DNA of 21,523 nt from CAZHFW01 sp964531675 (GTDB lineage: Bacteria > Planctomycetota > Phycisphaerae > Phycisphaerales > UBA1924). The position numbers and the translations under genes are program-made. This document shows, one piece after another, positions 13,470-21,400 of the stretch (position 1 is the first letter of the stretch; each line of letters starts with the position of its first letter). The notes under the pieces were generated by a model. It ran no database searches. It worked only from the letters and a program-made list of their open reading frames with translations, and was not told where the DNA came from. The stretch lies in assembly GCA_964531675.1 (NCBI GenBank), contig CAZHFW010000051.1:1-21523 (forward strand), given 5' to 3'.

Positions 13470-15761
13470 ATGGCCAATCGACTTGCCGGGGAAAGTTCGC
13501 CTTATCTGCTCCAGCATGCCGGGAATCCGGTGGAGTGGTGGCCTTGGGGGCCGGAGGCGATTGCGGAGGCGCGTCGGCGGGGCGTGCCGGTCTTTTTGAG
13601 CATTGGTTATTCGACGTGCTACTGGTGCCATGTGATGGAGCGGGAGAGCTTTGAGAACCGCTCGGTGGCGGCGGCGATGAATCGGGACTTCGTGTGCGTG
13701 AAGGTCGATCGCGAGGAGCGGCCCGACATCGATGACATCTACATGGCGGCGACGCTGATTCTGAACGGGCATGGCGGGTGGCCCATGTCGGTGTGGCTCG
13801 AGCCTGAGGGGCTTCGGCCTTTTTATGCGGGGACGTATTTCCCGCCTGAGCCGCGCGGGCAGTTGCCCGGGCTTGTGCAGGTGATGGGGGCGATGGCGGA
13901 TGCGTGGCGGCATCGGCGCGCGGACGTGATGGAGCAGGCGGGGGCGCTGGAGGTCGCGGTGCGGGAGCACCTGGCGGCGCGGCGCGAGCCTGTGGCGATC
14001 GGCGCGGAGCAGGTGTCGCAGGCGGTGCAGGTGCTGCTGTCGATCTTTGATCGGGTGGACGGCGGGTTCGGGCGGGCGCCGAAGTTTCCGCAGCCTGCGC
14101 TGGCGGAGTTCCTGCTGGAGGTTCGGGAGCGGGCGGACTCGGCGACGCGGGAGGCGATCGACCTGGCGGTGCGGACGACGCTCGACAAGATGATGAGCGG
14201 CGGGGTGTTTGATCAGGTGGGCGGCGGGTTTCACCGGTATGCGGTGGATGCGCATTGGATCGTGCCGCACTTTGAGAAGATGCTGTACGACAACGCGATG
14301 CTGCTGGGCGTGTACGCGAAGGCGGCGTCGGCGTACGGGGATGAGGAGTATGCGCGGACGGCGCGGCGGATCGTGGGGTATCTGCGGCGGGAGATGCGGG
14401 TGGAGGGTGGCGCGTTTGCGACGGCGCAGGACGCGGAGGTCGATCATCGCGAGGGCTTGAACTACGTGTGGACGCGCGAGGATGTGCGGCGGGCGCTGGG
14501 GGAGAGCGACGCGGCGCTGGCGTGCGATGTGTATGGGATCGACGCGGGGCCGAACTTCAAGGATCCGCATCATCCGGATGAGCCTGCGGTGAATGTGCTG
14601 CGGCTGCCGGAACGGGTGGATGTGATGGCGGGGCGGCGCGGGATGAGCGCGGCGGAGCTTCACGAGCGGATCGAGCGCGTGAACGCGGGACTGCTCAAGG
14701 CGCGGGATCTGCGGAAGCAGCCTCATCGCGACGACAAGGTGCTGGCGTCATGGAACGGGCTGGCGGCGGCGGGCCTCGCCGAGGCGGGGCGTTTGCTTGC
14801 GGATGCGGGGATGGTGGAGGATGCGGCGCGGGCAATGGGGTTTGTGCTCACGCGGATGATGGATGGACGCGCGGGGCTTTTGCGTGCGGTGCGGGGCGAG
14901 GCGGGGCGCACGGCGGGGTTCCTGGAGGACTATGCGAACGTGGCGCTGGGATGCGTCATGGTGCACGAGGCGGATGCGGGCGCGGTGATCGCGGGGAGTC
15001 CGGCGCTGGCGTGGGCGGAGCGGCTGGTCGCGATGGCGAAGGAACGCTTCTGGGAGAATGGGTTCTTCGACACGCGGGCGGAGGCGACGGACCTGTTCGT
15101 GCGGACGTGCTCCACGCATGACGGCGCGATGCCGTCGGGTGTGAGCGTGATGGCGAATGTGCTCGTGCACCTGGCGCGGATTACGGGGAACGAGATGTAC
15201 CGCGACCTGGCGGCGGGGACGCTGCGGGCGGTGAGCCCGGCGATGGTGGAATCGCCTGTGAGCACGATCAACTCCACGCGGGCGCTGTTTGTCGCGATGA
15301 CGACGATTCCGGGAGCGGCGGAGCGGCTCGCGGGGGATGGGGGTGTGCGGCCGACGCCGGGCGAGTTCCAGCCTGTGGAAGTGTTCGCGGATCGCGAGCG
15401 GATTGAGGTTGGGGATGATGTGCCTGGGGAAGTGAATCTGGTGCTGCGGATCGCGCCGGGGTATCACCTTTACGCGGCGGATCCGGGGCCCGGGGGCAAG
15501 GAGCTGATGCCGACGCGCGTGAGCGTGATTCATGGGACGGGGATCGCGGTGTACGCGGATTACCCGGAGGGGACGGCGCTGGCGGGGGATCCGAGCGTGC
15601 GCGTGTATGAAGGGGAGATCGAGCTCCGCGTGGCGGTGGAGAAGACCGGGGAGATCAAGGGCAGGCCATTGATCGCGGTGCACTATCAGGCGTGCGATGC
15701 GCGGGCGTGTCTGAAGCCTGCGACGCTTGAGCTTGATGTGGCTTTGGATTTTGTGGGGTGA
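13470..15761 (+). CDS. YyaL/DUF255 thioredoxin-fold protein fused to a C-terminal DsbD-N-like domain
   Basis: A 763-aa protein. Residues 1-165 are the DUF255 thioredoxin-like domain (NRLAGESSPYLLQHAGNPV, then the redox-type motif STCYWCHVM with Cys50 and Cys53, and VDREERPDID). The middle is the six-hairpin glycosidase-like region typical of YyaL and of human SPATA20. Unlike the usual protein of about 690 aa, it ends in an extra domain of roughly 120 aa (GYHLYAADPGPGG to HYQACDARACLKPATLELD) that resembles the N-terminal domain of DsbD, including a cysteine pair, Cys742 and Cys747. DsbD-N normally works in the periplasm, but no signal peptide is visible here. The ATG at 13470 is the start of the conserved domain; the upstream open frame is repeat sequence. 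The biochemical role of the family is not well established. Confidence 0.88.
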   Translation: MANRLAGESSPYLLQHAGNPVEWWPWGPEAIAEARRRGVPVFLSIGYSTCYWCHVMERESFENRSVAAAMNRDFVCVKVDREERPDIDDIYMAATLILNGHGGWPMSVWLEPEGLRPFYAGTYFPPEPRGQLPGLVQVMGAMADAWRHRRADVMEQAGALEVAVREHLAARREPVAIGAEQVSQAVQVLLSIFDRVDGGFGRAPKFPQPALAEFLLEVRERADSATREAIDLAVRTTLDKMMSGGVFDQVGGGFHRYAVDAHWIVPHFEKMLYDNAMLLGVYAKAASAYGDEEYARTARRIVGYLRREMRVEGGAFATAQDAEVDHREGLNYVWTREDVRRALGESDAALACDVYGIDAGPNFKDPHHPDEPAVNVLRLPERVDVMAGRRGMSAAELHERIERVNAGLLKARDLRKQPHRDDKVLASWNGLAAAGLAEAGRLLADAGMVEDAARAMGFVLTRMMDGRAGLLRAVRGEAGRTAGFLEDYANVALGCVMVHEADAGAVIAGSPALAWAERLVAMAKERFWENGFFDTRAEATDLFVRTCSTHDGAMPSGVSVMANVLVHLARITGNEMYRDLAAGTLRAVSPAMVESPVSTINSTRALFVAMTTIPGAAERLAGDGGVRPTPGEFQPVEVFADRERIEVGDDVPGEVNLVLRIAPGYHLYAADPGPGGKELMPTRVSVIHGTGIAVYADYPEGTALAGDPSVRVYEGEIELRVAVEKTGEIKGRPLIAVHYQACDARACLKPATLELDVALDFVG

Positions 15762-15771
15762 GGGGGAGGGC

Positions 15772-15970
15772 TTGGGCCTTCGCGGAGTCGGGTCCGGCTT
15801 CGGGGGAGAAGAAGAGGGGAGAAGAAGAGGTAGCCACAGGTTGAAAACCTGTGCCACGAGATTGGGTAGGGAGAAGAGGTAGACACCGGTTACAAACCGG
15901 TGCCACGAGGTGGGGTAGGTAGAAAAGGGTAGACACCGGTTGGAAACCGGTGCCACGAGGTTGGGTAGGG
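15772..15970 (+). repeat. Repeat cluster 7: degenerate C and three A hairpins, one with a compensatory stem change
   Basis: A degenerate C lies at 15772-15797 (TTGGGCCT and GGGTCCGG, pairing only with G-U wobbles). Hairpin A copies follow at 15835-15853, 15884-15902 and 15934-15952, spaced 49 and 50 bp. The first A has CACAGGTT and AACCTGTG: both arms changed so that pairing is kept. Loops are GAA, ACA and GGA. The cluster fills the convergent gap between the YyaL-like and HAD genes. Confidence 0.88.
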
Positions 15971-15987
15971 GCTTGGGTGGCGGGCGG

Positions 15988-16647
15988 TTACCAGGCTCGG
16001 TAGGTGTTGAGGTGGGTGGTGATCTGGGCGGCGGTGTCGCCTGTGTGGTCGATCTGCTCGGCGTTCCAGCCCATGGCGCGGGCGGCGGCGATGTTGTCGG
16101 GGAGGTCGTCGAAGAAGAGGATGTGTCTGGCGGGGACGCCGACTTCTTTCTGGAAGGCGGCGTAGATCGCGTGGTCGGGCTTGGCGAGCTTCATGATGTG
16201 GCTCGCGAAGCGGTGCTGGAGTTTGTGGACGGTGGGGAAGTCGCCCGGGCTGTTGTCGGCTTTGGGATGGTGGCGGAGCCAGTGGGCGTGGTTGGTGTTG
16301 GAGAGCAGGGCGGTCTGGAGGCGCGGGGTCTGCGTGAGGCGGTCGATGACGCGGTCCATGCCCGGGTATTCGGCCAGGAGCCAGGCGTCGTGGATCCGGC
16401 GGATCTCGTCGGGCGTGTAGAGGTGGTTGGTGGCGGCGGCGGCGCGGCGGTAGAACTCGGCGCAGTCGATGAGGCCGAGCTGGTGTTCGTCGGCGTGGCG
16501 CTTGCGGGCGGCCTTGATCTCGGGCGTGTCCACGGCGGTGCGGAAAGGCACGCCGGCGGCGGCGCAGCCCTCGGCGAAGGAGCGGCAGATGCGGAGGACG
16601 ACGCCTCCCCAGTCAAAGACGACGAGCTGAATGTCGGCGGAAGGCAT
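15988..16647 (-). CDS. HAD-superfamily phosphatase, YihX-like (subfamily IA)
   Basis: A 219-aa hydrolase. The four HAD motifs are present: VVFDWGGVV with the nucleophile Asp12, LLSNTN with Ser116, Lys156 in KLAKPDHAIY, and FFDDLPDN with Asp180 and Asp181. The usual second Asp of motif I is Gly, as in several subfamily IA proteins of the YihX/GGVL type. Overall it resembles sugar-phosphate phosphatases such as YihX, but the substrate is not certain. I chose the ATG at 16647 (MPSADIQL) directly before the first strand; the longer frame enters the divergent gene. No Shine-Dalgarno is present; TACCCT lies 6 nt upstream. It is divergent from a sugar-isomerase-like gene, which may point to a shared sugar-phosphate role (inference). 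Confidence 0.87.
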   Translation of the reverse strand: MPSADIQLVVFDWGGVVLRICRSFAEGCAAAGVPFRTAVDTPEIKAARKRHADEHQLGLIDCAEFYRRAAAATNHLYTPDEIRRIHDAWLLAEYPGMDRVIDRLTQTPRLQTALLSNTNHAHWLRHHPKADNSPGDFPTVHKLQHRFASHIMKLAKPDHAIYAAFQKEVGVPARHILFFDDLPDNIAAARAMGWNAEQIDHTGDTAAQITTHLNTYRAW

Positions 16648-16653
16648 GCGGGG

Positions 16654-16659
16654 AGGGTA
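16654..16659 (-). promoter_or_regulatory. Putative leaderless -10 box (TACCCT)
   Basis: On the - strand TACCCT is followed by six bases and the ATG of the HAD gene, with no Shine-Dalgarno. Same geometry as at 3352-3357. Inferred only. Confidence 0.3.
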
Positions 16660-16682
16660 TGGGGAAGGGGGGCGTTGCGGCA

Positions 16683-16688
16683 TACAAA
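16683..16688 (+). promoter_or_regulatory. Putative leaderless -10 box (TACAAA)
   Basis: TACAAA (followed by T) ends 5 nt before the ATG of the TIM-barrel gene, and no Shine-Dalgarno is present. It is one of few A/T-rich spots in an otherwise very GC-rich region. Inferred only. Confidence 0.3.
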
Positions 16689-16693
16689 TTCGC

Positions 16694-17449
16694 ATGCACC
16701 GCACGCGTTCGAAACTGTCGCTGGCGCTGGGGGGACTGGCGGGCCGGTCGGACCTGCCTGTGGCTGGAGATCCGCGATTGCTGATCGGATGGGCTGGGGA
16801 ACTTGCGTGTGCTGGGATTCAGCTTGACGCGACGGCGGCGGGGATCAGGCCCCGCGAGCTTGATCGCTCGGCGCGGCGGGATCTGGCGGCGCTCCTGAAG
16901 CGGGCGGAGCTTGCGCTCTCGGGCGTGGATGTGTTCGTGCCTGTCGCGCATCTGAAGGACCCGGCGCATCAGGACCGTGCGGTCAACGCGATCACGGCGG
17001 CGATCGAGCTGGCCTCGGAAGTTGCGATGCTGATGGGCGGGGGTGGGCGCGTCGTGTGCCTGACGCTTCCGAAGGATGTCGGCGCGGATGTGGTGGGCGT
17101 GATCGCGGGGGCGGCCGAGCGGGCGGGCGTGGTGATCGCGGATCACCTGTGGCCTTCCGTGGCGCGGGGGAAGGCGATGATCGGCGTGGGGATCGATCCG
17201 TCGGCGGTGGTGCTCGCGGGTGGTGATCCGGCGGAGGCGCCGCTCAAGGCGGGGGGCCTGCTGGCGGCGCGCGTGAGTGATCTGGCGGCGCAGGGACGGG
17301 TGATGCCCGGCGCGGGGGATGGGAAGCTCGATCTTCTCCGGTACAAGATCGCGCTGGAGGCTTCGGGATTTGCGGGGATGCCGGTGCTTGATCTGCGGGG
17401 ATTGCAGGATCCGCAGAAGGCGGCGGAGGGGATTTTGTCGGGGTGGTGA
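16694..17449 (+). CDS. Sugar phosphate isomerase/epimerase-like TIM-barrel protein
   Basis: A 251-aa protein that resembles the xylose-isomerase-like/AP-endonuclease-2 TIM-barrel family. The opening GWAGELACAGIQLDATAAGIRPREL is the typical first strand and loop of this fold, followed by VDVFVPVAHLKDPAHQDRAVNAITAAIELAS and GVGIDPSAVVLAG. Some metal-binding residues expected at the later barrel strands are not obvious, so it may be a divergent or inactive member. Function beyond the fold is not clear. The ATG at 16694 (MHRTRSKL) is the first good start after the 46-bp divergent gap; the longer frame runs back into the HAD gene. No Shine-Dalgarno is visible. It is followed by repeat cluster 8. 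Confidence 0.75.
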   Translation: MHRTRSKLSLALGGLAGRSDLPVAGDPRLLIGWAGELACAGIQLDATAAGIRPRELDRSARRDLAALLKRAELALSGVDVFVPVAHLKDPAHQDRAVNAITAAIELASEVAMLMGGGGRVVCLTLPKDVGADVVGVIAGAAERAGVVIADHLWPSVARGKAMIGVGIDPSAVVLAGGDPAEAPLKAGGLLAARVSDLAAQGRVMPGAGDGKLDLLRYKIALEASGFAGMPVLDLRGLQDPQKAAEGILSGW

Positions 17450-17470
17450 GGGAGAGGGGGGGAGTGGGAG

Positions 17471-17597
17471 TAGGGACCCGGACCTTCGCGGACTCAGGTC
17501 CGGCTTCAGGGGAGAGGATGCGGAGAGGAAGAGGTGAAGAGGGGAAGAGGGGAAGAGGGGAAGAGAAGGTAGACACCGGTTACAAACCGGTGCCACG
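17471..17597 (+). repeat. Repeat cluster 8: hairpins C and A around a purine tract
   Basis: Hairpin C at 17478-17503 (perfect arms) and hairpin A at 17574-17592 (loop ACA, GTAG foot). Between them lies an almost pure G/A tract (about 17510-17571) with a GGGGAAGAG unit repeated in tandem. It lies in the convergent gap between the TIM-barrel gene and yebC. Confidence 0.88.
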
Positions 17598-17649
17598 AGA
17601 TGGGGTAGGGAGATGGGGTAGGGAGATGGGGTAGGGAGATGGGGTAGGG
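17598..17649 (+). repeat. Four tandem 13-bp repeats
   Basis: Four identical AGATGGGGTAGGG units in a row, ending 3 bp before the yebC stop codon. The unit equals the usual linker that follows hairpin A, so this looks like local expansion of a repeat tail. Confidence 0.92.
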
Positions 17650-17652
17650 GCG

Positions 17653-18393
17653 TCAGGATGGGTCGGGGAAGTCGGCGTTGGTCCAGACTTTTTGGACGTC
17701 GTCGAGGTCTTCGAGGGACTCGATGAGTTCTTCGTTGGACTTGGCGGCTTCGCCCGAGACGGCGGTGCGCGTGGAGGGGATCCAGGCGAGCTGGGCTTCC
17801 TCGATCTTGAAGCCGGCTTTTTCGACGGCGTCTTTCAGGGTGATGTAATCGGTGGGGACGCTGTAGAGGACCCAGGCGCCTTCGGGCGAGTCGGGTTCTT
17901 CGATGTCCGATGCGCCCGAGTCGATGGCGAGCTCCATGAGCTTGTCGCCCTGGACGCCTTCGGCGGCGATGACGATCTGGCCTCTTTGTTCGAAGAGGTA
18001 GGCGACGCAGCCTTCGGCGCCCATTTTGCCATCGCAGGTGTCGAAGGCGAGGCGGACGTCGTTGACGGTGCGGGTGCGGTTGTTGGTGAGGGCTTCGACG
18101 ACGACCGCGACGCCGCCCGGGCCATAGCCCTCGTAGCGGACTTCGAGCCAGTCGTCGCCGTCTTTCTCGCCGGCGCCTTTTTTGATGGCGCGTTCGATGG
18201 TGTCGCGCGGCATGTTGGCGTAGCGGGCTTCGTCGATGGCGTAGCGGAGGGAGAGGTTGGAGTCGGGGTCGGGGCCGCCGTGGCGAGCGGCGACCATGAG
18301 GGCCTTGGAGACCTTGGACCAGATCTTGGTCTTCTTCTTTTCAACCGCGGCTTTGCGGTGCTTGATCTTGGACCATTTGTTGTGGCCAGCCAT
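17653..18393 (-). CDS. yebC: YebC/PmpR-family protein (transcription or translation regulator)
   Basis: A 246-aa protein of the conserved YebC family, with DNA-binding transcription regulators and ribosome-associated translation factors among its characterised members. The start MAGHNKWSKIKHRKAAVEKKK is the family hallmark. Further hallmarks are NLSLRYAIDEARYANMPRDTIERAIKKG, EVRYEGYGPGGVAVVVEALTNNRTRTVNDVR, and the closing acidic LEDLDDVQKVWTNADF. The length is normal and the protein is cytoplasmic. The ATG at 18393 has GGAG about 9 nt upstream. It follows the TPR gene with a 26-bp gap on the same strand, so the two are probably co-transcribed. The common neighbour ruvC is not seen here. Confidence 0.95.
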   Translation of the reverse strand: MAGHNKWSKIKHRKAAVEKKKTKIWSKVSKALMVAARHGGPDPDSNLSLRYAIDEARYANMPRDTIERAIKKGAGEKDGDDWLEVRYEGYGPGGVAVVVEALTNNRTRTVNDVRLAFDTCDGKMGAEGCVAYLFEQRGQIVIAAEGVQGDKLMELAIDSGASDIEEPDSPEGAWVLYSVPTDYITLKDAVEKAGFKIEEAQLAWIPSTRTAVSGEAAKSNEELIESLEDLDDVQKVWTNADFPDPS

Positions 18394-18419
18394 GTGAAGA
18401 GGCTCCGGGCGTGGGCGGG

Positions 18420-21400
18420 TTACTTGGTGGGGGAGGGCTGGGCGAGGCCGGGTTGTTCGGCGAGGGGCGGATTCTTGCCTTGTTCGAGGGCGTCGAGCTT
18501 GGCGGAGATGGAGGCCTGGAGCGTTTCGAGGCGCTGGAGGGAGCGGCTCGGCGCGTTGTTGGCGTTGGCGAGTCGGAGCATCTGGAGCTGATTGCGGGCG
18601 GCCTGGCGGGCCTTGGTCCAGGCGGCCTTGGCGTCGTCGGCTTTGCCTGAGGAGTAGAGGGCGTCGCCGTAGTGATCGAGGATGGTGGGGTTTTCCGAGC
18701 CTCGGATGGAGGTGGTGGCGAGGGCGAGGAGGGAGAGAGCGCCGGGGAGGGGTGTGCCGTCGGGGTTCTTCTCGTCGGCGAGGCGGCCTTGCTTGTAGAG
18801 GATCCAGCCGAGGGAGTCGAGGATGGAGCCTTCTTCGGGGAGTCCGACGACGGCGCGGCGGAGCATGGCCTCGGCCTCGCGGAGATCGCCGTGGGCTTCG
18901 GCGATCTGGTAGCCGAGGTTGTTGTTGGCCCAGGGGTGGTCGGGGTTGATGGCCAGGGCGCGGCGGTAGGCGAGGGTGGCGAGCTGATCGCGGGAGGCGT
19001 CGTTGAGGACGACGCCCAGGACGTAGGCGAGCTCGCAGCGCTTCTTGTCGAGTTCTTCGGGGATGTCGTCGGTGATGCCCGACTTCATGAGGATCTCGTC
19101 GATCCATTCGGGCTTGTCGAGGGCGTCGAGGAGGGCGTTGATGGTTGCTTCGTCGCCCGCGTTGGCGGTGAGGGCGAAGGTGTCGATGATGTAGGTGTCT
19201 TTGACGTCGGGGATGAGCTTGAGCTGGGAAACCAGGAAGGCGGCGGCGCGGTCGCGCTTGCCGGCGTCGATCATGGTCTGGGCGGCGCGGCGGTAGGCGA
19301 TGTCGCCCAGGGCTGGGTACTGGCGGGTGGCGAGCAGGGCGGCGACGCCGATCTGGTCGAAGGTCGCGTCGGGGCTGGCGGCGAGGCGGCGGAGGCGGGC
19401 TTCGTGGAGCTGGGGGGAGAGGGTGAGGTTGGCGCTGGTGGCGACGGAGAAGAGCGCGGTGAGCTCGTCGGCGGTGATGGGCTGGGTGTTGTTCTGGGCT
19501 GCGATGGTGAGGATCGCGAGGATGCGGGTGATCTGCTCGGGGCTGAGCTGGACGCCCGCGGGGATGCCTCGCGCCAGCGCGGCGGAGGCGTCGGCGAATC
19601 TGGCGGCGTTGACGGCGGCTTCGGCCAGGTCGATGGAGGCGTCGATGCCTGCGCCGGTGAGGGCGCGGCGCTCGGCGGCGAGGGCGTCGGCCTGCTCGGC
19701 GCGGGAGGTCTGACGGAAGATGAGTTCCTTGGTGCGGAGGAGCTCGGGGGGCGTGCGGCCTCCGAAGGACAGATCGCAGGTCGAGAGGGCCTCGTCGACT
19801 TCGCCGGTGCGGGCTTGGAGGCGGGCCATGGCGACGCGGAGGGGGATGGACTCGGGCGCGATGGCGAGGCGGCGCTTGAGCCAGGCTTCGGCGTCGGTGA
19901 CGGTCTTGTTGGGCGCGGCGCCGGGCGCGGTGGGCTGTGCGGAGCGTTCCCAGATGGCGGAGAGGACGTTGATGAGGCTGGCCTGACCGGGGTCTTCTTC
20001 GGCGAGTTCGAGGAGTGAGCGCTCGGCCATGGCGAGCGAGCCGCGCTGGACCATGTCCTGCGCGGAGAACCAGCGGACCAGGCGGCTTGAGGGGACGTTC
20101 TGGCGCAGGCTGCGGAGGACCTGGGTGAGTTTCTCGTTGTCGAGGGGCTGGCCCGAGGGCGCGTAGAGGGAGAGGAGGCCCTCGTAGCCTCGTTCGTCGA
20201 AGCGGTCGAGCTCGATGGCCTTGGCGAGGCGCTGGGCGGCGATGTCGGGCTTGCCTGCGAGCTGGGCGGCGCGGGCGAGGGTGACGAGTTGGCCGACGGA
20301 GAGGTTTGGGGCGGCGGCGGCGGCCTCGGAGGCGGCGAAGGCGTCCTGGAAGCGTTGGCCCGCGAGCAAGGCGCGGCAGCGGGAGAGGGCGGCGCCTGGG
20401 CCGAGATTCTCGAGCGTGGCCAGCGCGATGGCGTAGGTTTCCCAGGAGCCCGCGGACGCGGAAGCGAACGCGACGGACTCGGCGCCGGCGGCCTGGAAGT
20501 GCGCGGTCCACGTGCGCGACTTGAGGGACTCCAGCGCGGGCACGGGCATGTTGAGCGCGAGGTTGAGCTGGGCGAGCAGGAGGACCGAGGCGTCGTCGGC
20601 GCGGCGGTCGAGCGCGGAGAAGGTCTCGGAGACGCGCACGCCTGAGTCGACGATGGCTTCGGCGGCGGCGCGGATGCAGCCGAGCGGATCGGAGGAGGAC
20701 TGCGACAGTTCGCTGATCAGCGCGGCGCGATCGGCGGCGGTGGAGGGCGTGAGCAGGGTGCGGAGCGTTTCACGATCGTCGGGGAACTGATTGGCCAGTT
20801 CGCGGAGGGCGGTGCGCGAGGTCGCGGGCGAGAGGGCGGCGGCGGCGCGGATGAGGCCGGAGCGCGAGCGGGCCGAGGTTTCCTGCGTGGGGAGATGCTG
20901 GAGTTCGAGCAGGGCGGCGGCGAGGGGCGCGGCGGCGGTGGTCGGGCCGAGCAGCGAGGTCACAACAGGGATCTGGCGTTCTTCGACGAGACCGCCGGCG
21001 CTCTCGACGGTTTCGACGAAGAGGAGGGCTGCGCCCGCGGGACGTCCGGAGCGGACACGGGCGTAGAGGCGTCGCGCGAGGATGGCGCCGGGGTCGAGGG
21101 AGGGGAGCTCGGCGGCCTGGTCGTAGAGGCGGATGGCGCCGTCGAAGTCGCCGAGGCGGAGGCGGGCGTCGCCGAGATCGCGGGAGGCGTCGGCCTGGCG
21201 GCGGATGAGCTCGGCGTATTCGAGGCGGTAGATGGTTTGCGAGGGGAGCTGGTCGGGGAGATCGAGGGCGGCTTCGAGGAAGGCGGCGGAGGCGGCGGCG
21301 TAGCCCAGCTTGCCGAGGGCGTCGGCCAGACCCGCGTCGATGAGGTAGGGGAGCGCGGGGTCCTGCTTCTGTGGGTTCAGGCCTCGGGCGCGGAGCAGGA

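Noticed and set aside
17653..20511. Fusion of TPR-like sequence with YebC in one long - strand frame
   Set aside because: The upstream part is out of frame with the real TPR gene, which ends with TAA at 18420-18422; YebC has its own canonical start at 18393.
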